Source of the DNA: Alphaproteobacteria bacterium
GTDB lineage: Bacteria; Pseudomonadota; Alphaproteobacteria; Rhizobiales; Devosiaceae
NCBI GenBank assembly: GCA_018828145.1
Contig: JAHJWO010000004.1
Span: 50,324 to 114,323, forward strand
Direction: 5' to 3'
Length of the DNA: 64,000 bases
Within the stretch, counting starts at the first letter, position 1. Each line of letters begins with the position of its first letter. The notes under the pieces were generated by a model, which saw only the letters and a list, made by a program, of their open reading frames with translations, ran no database searches and was not told the origin of the DNA. This document shows, piece after piece, positions 35,012 to 43,714 of this stretch. Both the position numbers and the translations under genes were made by a program.

Positions 35012-35147
35012 GGCGCGCGTCCCTGCAATAGGTGTTGTACGGACGCGATGCTTTGGCTGGCGCCTCATGGGGAGATCGCAATCCCCATGGCGGCATTGTC
35101 CCCGGGGCAGGGCGGAAGTCAAGCCGCTGTGCAGCGCTGGCCGGCGC

Positions 35148-35198
35148 TTGACAGCGCGTGCGCGTTCAAACTAGTACATTCAACGAATTTGTTGAATG
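35148..35198 (+). promoter_or_regulatory. Promoter with ArsR-like operator for the MFS gene
   Basis: A TTGACA at 35148-35153 is followed after 17-18 bp by CTAGTA/TAGTAC as a -10 element. A 22-bp inverted repeat with arms CATTCAAC (35177-35184) and GTTGAATG (35191-35198) begins at the -10 edge and covers the expected start of transcription near 35184. The ATTCAA...TTGAAT core is like operators of ArsR/SmtB repressors. No ArsR gene is in the window. The same divergent region also serves chrB. Confidence 0.65.
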
Positions 35199-36482
35199 AT
35201 GCGGGTCGCGGCTGACATGACGGCACAGGAGCACCGGTTCGGCATTGCCGAGAACCGGGGACAATTCATCCATCAACTGGTGCAGGTCCTGCTGGTCGGC
35301 TTTGCCATCGGCATGACCCGCACGGTCGTGCCGGCGCTGGCCGAGAGCGAATTCGGCGTGGCACGCGGCTCCTTCGTGCTGCTCTCGGCCTTCGTGGTCG
35401 CCTTCGGCGTGGTCAAGGGCGTGCTCAACTTCGTCGCCGGGCGCCTGTCGGAGCGGATCGGGCGCAAGAAGGTGCTGGTGCTGGGCTGGATCGTGGCCCT
35501 GCCGATCCCCTTTCTCATCGCCTTCGCGCCGAACTGGAACTGGATCGTGGCAGCCACGGTGCTGCTGGGGATCAACCAGGGCCTGTGCTGGTCGATGACG
35601 CAGACATCCAAGCTCGACCTGACCCGCCCCACCCAGCGGGGCGTGACCATCGGGCTCAACGAGTTTTCCGGATATATCGGCGTGGCGCTTGCCGGCATCA
35701 TCACCAGCTATGCGGCAACGCTGATGGGGCCGCGCGAGGGGCTGCTGACCTTCGGCATATTGGTGATCGCAGCGGGCCTGATCCTGTCGTCGCTCTTCGT
35801 GCGCGATACGCTGCCCTGGGCGCACAGCGAAAGCCGCAACCACCTGGCCAATGGCAATACCGAGAAGGCGCTTTCGACCTGGGATATCTTCGCGCTGATG
35901 ACCTGGAGGGACCGCCGGCTCGCGGCCATTTCCCAGGCCGGGCTGGTGGAAAAATTCGTCGATGCGCTGGTCTGGGTGATCTACCCGGTCTTCCTGTTCG
36001 ACCGGGGACTGACCTTGCCGCAGGTCGGCTGGGTCGTGGGCATGTATGGCATGGTATGGGGCGGCTCGCAGCTCGTCACGGGCCGGCTGTCGGACAAGGT
36101 CGGGCGGCGCTGGCCCAATGTCTCGGGCATGTGGATCTGCGGCGCTGGCGTCGCCATGATGATGCTGGGCGAGGGCATGGCCTGGTGGTCGCTGTCAGCG
36201 GCCGTGTCGGGCCTCGGCATGGCGCTGCTGTATCCCAACCTCTCGGCGGCCGTGGCCGACATCGCATCGCCCACCTGGCGTGGCTCGGCGATCGGCATCT
36301 ACCGGTTCTGGCGCGACCTGGGCTATGCCATCGGAGCCCTGGGCTTTGCTCTGGCGGCCCATTTTACCGGCCAGATCGAGGCAGCGTTCTGGTTCGTGGC
36401 GCTAGCCATGTTCGCCTCGGGCGGGTTGCTGTTCGCCTGGGGGGAAGAAACCCATCCGGCCCTGGCGGCCAAGCGTAGCTGA
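35196..36482 (+). CDS. MFS transporter
   Basis: A 428-residue major facilitator with 12 predicted helices. The loop between helices 2 and 3 has GRLSERIGRKKVLVLG, and the matching loop in the second half has GRLSDKVGRRWPNVSG, both the DRxGRR-type signature. The N-terminus holds NRGQFIHQLVQVLLVGFAIGMTRTVVPALAE. Substrate unknown; its divergent placement next to chrBA and an ArsR-like operator suggest efflux of a metal, metalloid or related compound. The start may be the ATG at 35196 (inside the operator) or at 35217; neither has a strong ribosome-binding site. Confidence 0.82.
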   Translation: MMRVAADMTAQEHRFGIAENRGQFIHQLVQVLLVGFAIGMTRTVVPALAESEFGVARGSFVLLSAFVVAFGVVKGVLNFVAGRLSERIGRKKVLVLGWIVALPIPFLIAFAPNWNWIVAATVLLGINQGLCWSMTQTSKLDLTRPTQRGVTIGLNEFSGYIGVALAGIITSYAATLMGPREGLLTFGILVIAAGLILSSLFVRDTLPWAHSESRNHLANGNTEKALSTWDIFALMTWRDRRLAAISQAGLVEKFVDALVWVIYPVFLFDRGLTLPQVGWVVGMYGMVWGGSQLVTGRLSDKVGRRWPNVSGMWICGAGVAMMMLGEGMAWWSLSAAVSGLGMALLYPNLSAAVADIASPTWRGSAIGIYRFWRDLGYAIGALGFALAAHFTGQIEAAFWFVALAMFASGGLLFAWGEETHPALAAKRS

Positions 36483-36508
36483 GCGCCTGCCAGCCCGTGC
36501 GCACGAGG

Positions 36509-37864
36509 TCAGGCGGCGGCGCTTTGCATGCGGGCGAAGCCGCGTTGCAGGGCGGCAAAGCAGCGGGGGTCGATCGCAGTATCGAGATCGCGCTGCATGA
36601 TGTCGAAAGCCGCAGAGACCGGCATGGCCGCCCGATAGGGGCGGTCGGCCGTCAGGGCGTCGAAGATGTCGGCGGTGGTGACGATGCGGGTATCGAGATC
36701 GATATGCGCGGCCTTCAGCCCCTGTGGATAGCCCTTGCCATCAAGACGCTCGTGATGATCCCCGGCAATGCGGGCCATGTCCTGGAAGGCGACGATCTTG
36801 GACAGGATGGTCCGGCCCAAGGCGGGGTGGCGCTTGATGGAAAGCCATTCTTCGTCGTCCGGCTTGCCGGGCTTGTCGAGCACCTGGTTGGAGACGCCGA
36901 GCTTGCCGATATCGTGCAGCAGGGCCGCCCGCCTGATCCAGCGGCGACGCTCCGGGGCGTAGCCGAGCTCCTCGGCGATGAGATCGGCAAACAGGGCCAC
37001 CCGGTCGCTATGCCCGGCGGTAAACGGGCTCTTGGCGTCGACCACCTGGGCAAACCCGGCCGCGATATCGTCGAGATAGTCCTCGTCGACCTGGCGCGTC
37101 AGGGTGCGTGGCTCGATGTCGATGACGTTTTGCGGCAGGTCATTGGCCAGCAAGGCGGCCCAGAAATGATGATCGTCGGCAAAGCTCTCCAGCACGGCGA
37201 CGAGCTGCGGGTCGAACCAGCGGCCGGCGCGCGAACGCACTTCGGCCAGCGCGGCTTCGGCGCCGCCGCGGATGAAAAAGACGTCGGCCACCTGCGCCAG
37301 CAGGGCGATACGTGAGAACAGCGCGATATCCGTGCCGACGAGGCCCAGCGGCTGCCCCTTGCCGTTCCAGTGCTCGTCGAGGTCCAGAATGCCCCGCGCC
37401 ACATCTTCGGAGAACCGCATGCTGCGCGCGATCTCGGCGCCGCGCTGGCACCGCGTCTCGATCAGCTCGCGGGCGATCTCCCCGCCGTTGCGGGCGATGT
37501 TGATCATGGTCTGCAGCCGCTCGACGATGCCGGATTTCCGCGCCGTATGGGCGAGCAGGAAGCGCAGGATTTCGGGCAGGCCCTCCTCGACGGACTTGAA
37601 GTCCGCCTTGAACGCCAGGTCGTCGGCCAGATAGAGGCTGCACAGGCGGGCGGCATTCGAGCTGCAGCCGATATCCTTGAGCAGCAGCGTATAATAGAGG
37701 TCGGACAGCGCCTCTGGTTCAAGACCCAGCTGCATGCCGACATGCATGCCGATCCAGCAGCAGCGCAGGCTGTGGCCCAGGGGTTGGCCCTCGGTGATGT
37801 CGAGCGCGAAGCTCAATGCGCCCACCACCTCGGACAGGTGGATCGAGCCCGGTGCTGCAGTCAT
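36509..37864 (-). CDS. HD-GYP domain phosphodiesterase
   Basis: A 451-residue cytoplasmic protein. Two HD-type halves are present: an N-terminal degenerate one (residues ~15-200, with GHSLRCCWIGMH and LLLKDIGCSSNA) and a C-terminal full HD-GYP (about 265-430). The latter has GHSDRVALFADLIAEELG, the metal-binding HD in LLHDIGKLGV, and HHERLDGKGYPQG with the GYP motif, then DIFDALTADRPYR. HD-GYP enzymes degrade cyclic di-GMP. The two-half architecture matches a known group in which the first half is a sensor-like module. The gene is single, ending 26 bp from the convergent MFS gene. Confidence 0.85.
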   Translation of the reverse strand: MTAAPGSIHLSEVVGALSFALDITEGQPLGHSLRCCWIGMHVGMQLGLEPEALSDLYYTLLLKDIGCSSNAARLCSLYLADDLAFKADFKSVEEGLPEILRFLLAHTARKSGIVERLQTMINIARNGGEIARELIETRCQRGAEIARSMRFSEDVARGILDLDEHWNGKGQPLGLVGTDIALFSRIALLAQVADVFFIRGGAEAALAEVRSRAGRWFDPQLVAVLESFADDHHFWAALLANDLPQNVIDIEPRTLTRQVDEDYLDDIAAGFAQVVDAKSPFTAGHSDRVALFADLIAEELGYAPERRRWIRRAALLHDIGKLGVSNQVLDKPGKPDDEEWLSIKRHPALGRTILSKIVAFQDMARIAGDHHERLDGKGYPQGLKAAHIDLDTRIVTTADIFDALTADRPYRAAMPVSAAFDIMQRDLDTAIDPRCFAALQRGFARMQSAAA

Positions 37865-38007
37865 GGCCGTCTCCTATCCTACTGACGATAAATCGAATTT
37901 CTTAAGGAAGGCTGGCGGAATAGCCGTGCTTTGCCCGGGCCCGAAATTGTTGGCAGGCGGTTTGTCGCAGGTGCAACTTCCGCACGCCCGGGCGCGTATC
38001 TGCCGTC

Positions 38008-38235
38008 ATGACCGACCACGACGATGCCAGCCCAAGCAGTCAGCCCTATGAATTGTTCATGTTTGCCCGCAAGCATGGGCTGCCCTTGCACGCGGCAAGG
38101 GCAATCATCGACGAATATGGCTGTGATCGTGCCGGCGCGGACGCAGCCGCCATCGCCTATGAAGGCGATCGCTACATGCCGGAGCTCGCGGTCTTCCGGG
38201 CGCCGCAGGCCGGCCCCGATTGCTCGTGTGGATGA
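38008..38235 (+). CDS. Small hypothetical protein
   Basis: A 75-residue protein (YELFMFARKHGLPLHAARAIIDEYGCDRAGADAAAIAYEGD) that looks like one short helical domain with a GLPLHAARAII turn reminiscent of small DNA- or nucleotide-binding folds. It ends in Cys-Ser-Cys-Gly. No family can be named. It lies alone between the divergent HD-GYP gene and the convergent DUF1254 gene. No clear ribosome-binding site precedes the ATG (GCGTATCTGCCGTC), so a true gene is likely but not certain. Confidence 0.5.
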   Translation: MTDHDDASPSSQPYELFMFARKHGLPLHAARAIIDEYGCDRAGADAAAIAYEGDRYMPELAVFRAPQAGPDCSCG

Positions 38236-38244
38236 TGGCTGGCG

Positions 38245-38790
38245 CTAGCCGCGCGTACCGCAGGTGACCGCAGTCAGCGCTGTCTCGAACCGCGCGCGCA
38301 TGACCTGATGCGGCGGCGCCAGGCGGACCAGAATGAGCAGCTTGTCACTCGCCGACTCCACGACCAGCAGCCCCTCGGCAACATCAAGCTGCTGCTGGGC
38401 GAGCAGGCGGGTCTGCGCTGCGTTGAAAATGCCCAGCTCCAGCGTCTGGCCGATGCCGTCGCGATTGGTGGTCGAATAGGTGACAATGCCCGATTGGTTG
38501 AACAGGGCGACCGACCAGAAGGCGTCGGGCAGGATGCCGCTGACATAGGCGGGGCCCTGGGCGAGGTCGACGCGGCACAGCCCGTAAACCAGCTCCGGAT
38601 CGAGCCCCAGCGGATTGGGTTCTCCGGCCTGGACCGGTGGCAGGATGACCATGCGGTTATCGGCTTCCACCTCGGCCACCCGTGTCCAGAGCGACTGCTC
38701 GGCCAGGGCGGGCAGGGTGAGGATGACCACGATATGGATGATGCCGCCGAGCACGGCGCCGGCCAGCAGCCAGAGCAGGGGGCGGATCAT
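38245..38790 (-). CDS. Short DUF1254-type membrane-anchored protein
   Basis: A 181-residue protein with an N-terminal helix (LLWLLAGAVLGGIIHIVVILTLP) and a periplasmic domain like the short DUF1254 proteins of Rhizobiales: NRMVILPPVQAGEPNPLGLDPELVYGLCRVDLAQGPAYVSG and the FWSVALFNQSGIVTYSTTNRDG segment. It is the second gene of a pair, overlapping the DUF1214 gene by four bases. Function unknown. Confidence 0.8.
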   Translation of the reverse strand: MIRPLLWLLAGAVLGGIIHIVVILTLPALAEQSLWTRVAEVEADNRMVILPPVQAGEPNPLGLDPELVYGLCRVDLAQGPAYVSGILPDAFWSVALFNQSGIVTYSTTNRDGIGQTLELGIFNAAQTRLLAQQQLDVAEGLLVVESASDKLLILVRLAPPHQVMRARFETALTAVTCGTRG

Positions 38791-39359
38791 GCGCAGCTCC
38801 CGCGAATGATGGCCGGCATCGACTCATCGCTGGAAAAGCCCGAGAACACGGCAGTGTCGTAGAGAGTCAGCACCAGCTTGAACGGACCCTCGCCGGTCAG
38901 CTCCAGCCAGTTCCACGGCATGAGCCGCGTGCCCACATTGATTGCGATGGCGCCGTCATCGCTGCGTACGATGGATGAGCTGCGCATGGCCAGCGCCGTA
39001 TCCGGCGCAGCGATATTGGTGCCGGTTTCATCCAGCGCCACCAGCGTCCAGAAGCTCGCGACCGGCGTGCGACCGGCGACGCGGTAGGCACAGTCGCGCG
39101 TCAGGATCTCGCCGCTGCTATCGGTTGTCGCCGTGAATTGCAGGCCCTCTGCCTGGCCGAGTTCGAAGGCGGCCGTGCGCGCCAGATGGCCGCGCGTATA
39201 GGGGTTGGGTGCATTGGCGCCGACATCGGGCCAGGCATGCCAGGGCCCGACCTGGGCCACGCCGAACAGGCGTCCGTCGGTCAGCGCGTAATAGCTGAGC
39301 CCGAAGCCCACCCCCAGTGCTACGGCAATCATCATCAGCAGATAGATTACGAAGCGCAC
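38787..39359 (-). CDS. Short DUF1214-type membrane-anchored protein
   Basis: A 190-residue partner of the DUF1254 protein. An N-terminal helix (FVIYLLMMIAVALGVGFGLSYYAL) is followed by VGPWHAWPDVGANAPNPYTRGHLARTAAFELGQAEGLQFTATTDSSG and a C-terminal WNWLELTGEGPFKLVLTLYD that fits DUF1214. In many bacteria the two domains are fused in one protein; here they are two overlapping genes, each with its own membrane anchor. Presumably the products act together at the periplasmic face. Confidence 0.82.
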   Translation of the reverse strand: MRFVIYLLMMIAVALGVGFGLSYYALTDGRLFGVAQVGPWHAWPDVGANAPNPYTRGHLARTAAFELGQAEGLQFTATTDSSGEILTRDCAYRVAGRTPVASFWTLVALDETGTNIAAPDTALAMRSSSIVRSDDGAIAINVGTRLMPWNWLELTGEGPFKLVLTLYDTAVFSGFSSDESMPAIIRGSCA

Positions 39360-39497
39360 GGTTCAGCGGCTCAGTCGGGAAATCGGCATGGGCGACGGCA
39401 ACCTGCGCGCTAGGAGTGGCTGGGCAAGGCTATAGCAAGGGGGGCAGGGGCACGGAAGGGCGAAGCTTCGTTTGGTCGCGAAAGAGTGGCTCGTGAT

Positions 39498-39821
39498 TCA
39501 GCCGCTGGTCTGTCCGGTCTGAACGCTGTGATCATCGTTTGCGGCCCTGGCCGACAATTGGAGCCCCAGCGCCCGCATAACGCCCAATAGAGTGGACAAG
39601 CGAGGGTCACCCTTGTCACTGAGTGCCTTGTAAAGTCCTTCCCTGGTGATGCCGGCTTCCCTGGCGACATCGGACATGCCGACGGAGCGAGCCACGTCGC
39701 CCAAAGCATGGGTGATCAGGGAAACGTCGCCGTCTTCAAGCGCCGCCTCGATATAGGCAGCTCGGTCCTCAGGGGTCCTAAGGAAGTTCTGGACGTCAAA
39801 TTTGGTGGTTTCCAGGGGCAT
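39498..39821 (-). CDS. HTH antitoxin of the HI1420 (HigA-like) family
   Basis: A 107-residue protein of the addiction-module antidote family typified by HI1420. The N-terminal KFDVQNFLRTPEDRAAYIEAALEDGD is family-specific, and the helix-turn-helix reads MSDVAREAGITREGLYKALSDKGDPRLSTLLGVMRALG. It neutralises the toxin encoded just before it and probably represses the operon by binding the palindromes upstream. Its ATG shares a base with the toxin stop. Confidence 0.9.
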   Translation of the reverse strand: MPLETTKFDVQNFLRTPEDRAAYIEAALEDGDVSLITHALGDVARSVGMSDVAREAGITREGLYKALSDKGDPRLSTLLGVMRALGLQLSARAANDDHSVQTGQTSG

Positions 39822-40111
39822 CAGAGTTCCTTCGCCATTTGTTTGGCCGCATCAATGTCGCGGCTCTGAGTAGATTTGTCCCCGCCACAAAGCAGGATGA
39901 CAATTTCCTGCCCTTGGCGAGTGAAGTAGGCTCGGTAGCCGGGACCGTAATGTATGCGAAGTTCGCTTACGCCTTCGCCGACTGGCCTAATGTCGCCCGG
40001 ATTGCCCAACTCCAACCGTCGGATGCGAGTGAGTATGCGTGCGCGGGCATTGGTATCGCGCAGCTCCTCAAGCCATGAAGCAAAGACAGTGGTCTGGCGC
40101 ACTTCGATCAT
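39821..40111 (-). CDS. RelE/HigB-type toxin, HI1419 family
   Basis: A 96-residue toxin of the HI1419/Gp49-like group of the RelE superfamily, which cleave mRNA on the ribosome. Typical features are TTVFASWLEELRDTNARARILTRIRRLELGNPGDIRPVGEGVSELRIHYGPGYRAYF and the CGGDKSTQSRDI end. It is encoded ahead of its antitoxin, the usual order for this family. Its start codon lies at the predicted transcription start, so the mRNA may be leaderless. Confidence 0.9.
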   Translation of the reverse strand: MIEVRQTTVFASWLEELRDTNARARILTRIRRLELGNPGDIRPVGEGVSELRIHYGPGYRAYFTRQGQEIVILLCGGDKSTQSRDIDAAKQMAKEL

Positions 40112-40112
40112 A

Positions 40113-40173
40113 TGTAAACTATAGTTTACACTTGGCGCATGTCAAGCGTCGCGTCTGTGAGCTATAGTTTACA
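40113..40173 (-). promoter_or_regulatory. Promoter and paired operators of the toxin-antitoxin operon
   Basis: A perfect 18-bp palindrome TGTAAACTATAGTTTACA lies at 40113-40130, and a copy with two changes in the left arm at 40156-40173, centres 43 bp apart (about four helical turns). On the minus strand a TTGACA (40145-40140) and a TATAGT (40123-40118, inside the first palindrome) are 16 bp apart, a near-ideal sigma-70 promoter. The predicted +1 is 40111, the A of the toxin ATG. Confidence 0.88.
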
Positions 40174-40193
40174 GCAATCGGTTCGGTGCGTGC

Positions 40194-42332
40194 CTATCGC
40201 ACACTGGCCTGGTCTGCCACTGGCGTGGTGGTTTCCAGCGTTGCCGCGAAGCGGTCGGCGAGGTCGACCAGCTTGCGGGCGGCGCCCGGAGTGAGGCTGG
40301 GCGGGCGCTGGATGATTTCTTCTTCCAGCACGGTGGCGTCGGTATCGGCGACAATGACCGGCTCGGGCACGAAATCGACGCCGAAGACCGGCTGGATGTC
40401 GATATTGGTATGGGCATAGGCCATGAACTTCTGCCAGGCGATGGCCGGCAGGGTGCCACCTGTCAGGTTATTGGTCGGGTGATAGTCATCATTGCCGAAC
40501 CAGACCGTGGCGACATAATTGCCGGTGAAGCCGCAGAACCAGGCGTCCCGATAGGACGATGTCGTGCCCGTCTTGCCCGCGACAGGCACGCCGGGCACAT
40601 CGGCGCGGCGTCCCGTACCGCCGGTAATGACCCCCCGCAGCATGGAATTCATGTTGGCGACGGTGGTTTCGCTGAGCACGCGTTCACGCGGAGCTTCGGG
40701 ATCGATCTCATACACTTTGTCGCCGCTGAGCGTCGTCATCCGGGTAATGCCATAGGCCTGCGTCTTGAAGCCGTGATTGGCCAGCACGGCATAGGACGAG
40801 GTCATGTCCAGCACCGAGACCGAGGCAACGCCGAGCGCGAGCGAGCGGGTGACCGGATAGTCGGCCTGCAGGCCCATGCGATGACTGAGCTCGGCAATGG
40901 TATCGCGCCCGGTCTTGATCGAGAGCGTCACCGGCACGGTATTGAGCGACTGGGCAAAGGCGCTGGCCAGCGTCACCGTGCCCTTGTAGTTGCGGCCATA
41001 GTTCTGCGGGCACCAGTCGCCGATGCAGACCGGCCGGTCGGTGATCATGTCCGCGGGGGTTAGCCCCAGCTGCTCGAGGGCTTCGGAATAGACGAAGATC
41101 TTGTAGGCCGAGCCGGGCTGGCGGGTGGAGACGATGGCGCGGTTGAACTGGCTCTTGGCATAGTCGGTGCCACCCACCATGGCGCGGATGGCACCGCTGG
41201 TATCGGTGACGACCATGGCAGCCTGTTCGACGTCATACTGCTCGGCGCCCTCGCGCACCGTCGAGACCACGGCCTCTTCGGCATATTTCTGCAGCGTGGT
41301 GTCGATGGTGGTACGGACCACGAAGTTATTGGTCGCCTGCTGGCCGCGCTCAATCAGCACCTTGGACTGCTCGAAGGCCCAATCGAGAAAGTAGTTCGGC
41401 GAATTGGCGTCGGCCGCCCGGCTGATCGGGGTGGCCGGATGGCGCCGCGCCGCGGTGACCTGGCCCTCGGTGAGGAAGCCAGCGGCGACCATGTTGGACA
41501 GCACCAGATTGGCCCGGCCGCGCGCCGCTGCGAGGTCGACATGGGGCGCATAATTGCCCGGGGCCTTGAACAGGCCAGCCAGCATGGCGGCCTCGGCCAG
41601 GTTGATGTCCTGCACCGTCTTGCCGAAATAGTAGTCGGCCGCGGCCACCACGCCATGATTGCCGCCGCCCATATAGGCGCGGTCGAAATAGAGCTTGAGG
41701 ATGTCGTCCTTGCTGTAGTGCCATTCCAGCCAGATCGACAGGAAGGCTTCCTTGATCTTGCGCTCGAGATTGCGCTCGGGCGTGAGGAACAGGTTCTTGG
41801 CCAGCTGCTGGGTGATTGAGGAGCCGCCCTGGATGCTGCGCTCGCCCTGCGCATTGCTCATCAGGGCGCGCAATGTGCCCACCACATCGATGCCAAAATG
41901 CTCGTAGAAGCGCCGGTCCTCGGTCGCGAGGGTCGCCTTGATCAGATAATCGGGCATGTCGGCCAGCGCCACCGAATCGTCCGAGCGGATGCCGCGGCGC
42001 CCGATTTCGGCGCCAAAGCGGTCCAAAAAGACCACCGAATAGTCTTCCGCCTTGTTGAATTCGCCCGAAGCCGTGGTGTCGAAGGCCGGCAGGGCCAGGG
42101 CCGTCATCAGCACGCAGCCTATGGCCAGGAACGAGAAACCATCGCTCACCACTTCCACGACAGCCCGGCGGAAGCCGGCGACGTGGAAGATGCTCATGAA
42201 ATCCTGGAAGCGCGTATAGGCCTGGCCAAGCGCCTGCCAGAACTCGTAAAGCGAGGAATCGAGCCACGCATCTGCCGCCAGCATGCTGGAGGATTTCTTG
42301 CGCTTCTCTTTTGTGTAAAACGGATCCTGCAC
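40194..42332 (-). CDS. Class A penicillin-binding protein, PBP1a-like
   Basis: A 712-residue bifunctional peptidoglycan synthase. A cytoplasmic N-terminus of ~65 residues precedes one membrane helix (FLAIGCVLMTALALPAF). The glycosyltransferase domain (GT51) shows TLATEDRRFYEHFGIDVVGTLRAL, GGSSITQQLAKNLFLTPER and EAAMLAGLFKAPGNYAP. The transpeptidase domain has the active-site motif SAYK (in RQPGSAYKIF, Ser near residue 407), SLN and KTGTT. It lacks obvious extra domains and is somewhat shorter than enteric PBP1a. Its promoter is in the 133-bp divergent gap with the ycgN-like gene. Confidence 0.93.
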   Translation of the reverse strand: MQDPFYTKEKRKKSSSMLAADAWLDSSLYEFWQALGQAYTRFQDFMSIFHVAGFRRAVVEVVSDGFSFLAIGCVLMTALALPAFDTTASGEFNKAEDYSVVFLDRFGAEIGRRGIRSDDSVALADMPDYLIKATLATEDRRFYEHFGIDVVGTLRALMSNAQGERSIQGGSSITQQLAKNLFLTPERNLERKIKEAFLSIWLEWHYSKDDILKLYFDRAYMGGGNHGVVAAADYYFGKTVQDINLAEAAMLAGLFKAPGNYAPHVDLAAARGRANLVLSNMVAAGFLTEGQVTAARRHPATPISRAADANSPNYFLDWAFEQSKVLIERGQQATNNFVVRTTIDTTLQKYAEEAVVSTVREGAEQYDVEQAAMVVTDTSGAIRAMVGGTDYAKSQFNRAIVSTRQPGSAYKIFVYSEALEQLGLTPADMITDRPVCIGDWCPQNYGRNYKGTVTLASAFAQSLNTVPVTLSIKTGRDTIAELSHRMGLQADYPVTRSLALGVASVSVLDMTSSYAVLANHGFKTQAYGITRMTTLSGDKVYEIDPEAPRERVLSETTVANMNSMLRGVITGGTGRRADVPGVPVAGKTGTTSSYRDAWFCGFTGNYVATVWFGNDDYHPTNNLTGGTLPAIAWQKFMAYAHTNIDIQPVFGVDFVPEPVIVADTDATVLEEEIIQRPPSLTPGAARKLVDLADRFAATLETTTPVADQASVR

Positions 42333-42465
42333 CAGTCGTCCTCAAGGTCGGCTTCACGGACTGTTGTCTGCGACAGCGATCAACGCAACACAATCGCTGG
42401 AATATGATTGCGTCGGCGCGCCGACAAGAGCAAACCGGCAACAACCTTAGCAGCACCGGATTAAG

Positions 42466-42921
42466 ATGGCCTTTTGGGAAGAAAAGACGCTGGACCAGAT
42501 GTCCGCCGCCGAGTGGGAAGCGCTCTGCGATGGCTGCGGCCGCTGCTGCCTGATCAAGCTCGAGGACGAGGATACCGGCATCCTCATCACCTCCGACGTG
42601 CGCTGCCGGCTGCTCGATGGCGATACCTGCGCCTGTACCGACTATCCCGGCCGCCAGGCCAAGGTGCCGGACTGCATCAAGCTGACGCCGCAAAATGTCA
42701 CCGAGATCGCCTGGATCCCCACCACCTGCGCTTATCGCCGCATTGCCGAGGGCAAGGGGCTGGCCTGGTGGCACCCGCTGGTTTCGGGTGATCCGCAGAC
42801 CGTGGTGGACGTCGGCGTCTCGGTCAAGGGCCGCACCTTCGGCGAGGATGACGTGGCGCCCGACACCTGGGAAGAGCACGCCGTGGACTGGCCCGAATGG
42901 GAGCCGCCGGAGCAGCTGTGA
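42466..42921 (+). CDS. YcgN/UPF0260 family cysteine-rich protein
   Basis: A 151-residue cytoplasmic protein with many conserved cysteines: CDGCGRCC at residues 24-31, then [30 protein letters not shown], matching the UPF0260 (YcgN) family with its CxxCxxCC-type motif and a likely metal or iron-sulfur site. The opening [19 protein letters not shown] is typical. The biochemical role is not established. It is read divergently from the penicillin-binding protein gene. Confidence 0.88.
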   Translation: MAFWEEKTLDQMSAAEWEALCDGCGRCCLIKLEDEDTGILITSDVRCRLLDGDTCACTDYPGRQAKVPDCIKLTPQNVTEIAWIPTTCAYRRIAEGKGLAWWHPLVSGDPQTVVDVGVSVKGRTFGEDDVAPDTWEEHAVDWPEWEPPEQL

Positions 42922-42926
42922 GCTCG

Positions 42927-42941
42927 TTTACAAACCGTTAA
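42927..42941 (+). promoter_or_regulatory. CtrA-like box before the GGDEF-like gene
   Basis: TTTA-CAAACCG-TTAA differs from TTAA-N7-TTAA by one base. It sits 52 bp before the start of the next gene. Candidate only. Confidence 0.35.
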
Positions 42942-42992
42942 CCATCTTGTGGCCTGATCTCGGCGTGCGCGAGCCCAGGATAGGCGACAACC

Positions 42993-43634
42993 ATGACTGT
43001 ATCCGCGACTGCTGAACCATTCTGGACCCGGGTCCGTGCTGCGCTGGGCGCCTTGAGCCCGGTTCGGTCGGAGCGGGGGCCCGCTTATGGGCAGGCGGCG
43101 ATGGCGCGCTCCATCGGCATCAAGCCCAAGCTGGGCCAACTGATCGAGGACGAGCTGGTGCACGGCTGGGCCAATGCCGCGGGGCGGCATGTGTCGCTGG
43201 GCCTGCTGGTCATCGAAATCGACCGCTCCACCGACTATTTCGCCGCCTATGGCAAGCAGAGCACCGATGACTGCGTGCTCGCGGTCATGCAGGCCATCAC
43301 CGATGTGCTGCCGCGCAGCGGCGATACCTGCCTGCGGCTGGGCCGTGCCGGCTTTGTCGTCGTGCTGCCGGACCTGCCGGGGCTGATGGCCCGCGCCACG
43401 GCGCACAAGATCACCGAAGCCGTGCGGCGCCTGTCGCTGGCCCACAAGGAAAGCCATGCCGGCATTGTCACGGTGAGCCTGGGGCTGGCCGTGACCAATC
43501 CACGCGGCAGCTATGACAAGAAATTCTTCGAAGCCGGCGCCGAGGCGCTGAAGAAGGCCCAGCGCAAGGGAATCGGGCGCCTCGAAGCCGTCGACCTGCG
43601 GCCTGCCCAGCAGCGCAAGCGCAAGGCCGCCTGA
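42993..43634 (+). CDS. Degenerate GGDEF-domain protein
   Basis: A 213-residue protein whose residues 60-195 follow the diguanylate cyclase fold (LGLLVIEIDRSTDYFAAYGKQSTDDCVLAVMQAITDVLP; CLRLGRAGFVVVLPDLPG; VTVSLGLAVTNPRGSYDKKFFEAGAEALKKAQRKGIGR). The catalytic GGDEF motif is replaced by GRAGF, so cyclase activity is very unlikely; a role as nucleotide-binding or regulatory protein is possible. No membrane helix. The tail is basic (RPAQQRKRKAA). Its function is unknown. Confidence 0.78.
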   Translation: MTVSATAEPFWTRVRAALGALSPVRSERGPAYGQAAMARSIGIKPKLGQLIEDELVHGWANAAGRHVSLGLLVIEIDRSTDYFAAYGKQSTDDCVLAVMQAITDVLPRSGDTCLRLGRAGFVVVLPDLPGLMARATAHKITEAVRRLSLAHKESHAGIVTVSLGLAVTNPRGSYDKKFFEAGAEALKKAQRKGIGRLEAVDLRPAQQRKRKAA

Positions 43635-43714
43635 GCTTGCCTCCGGCAGACTGATTATCTAAACAGGCCGTCCCGCGCGCCGCCCGGCGCATTTTCCATG
43701 ATGGACGGCATGCC

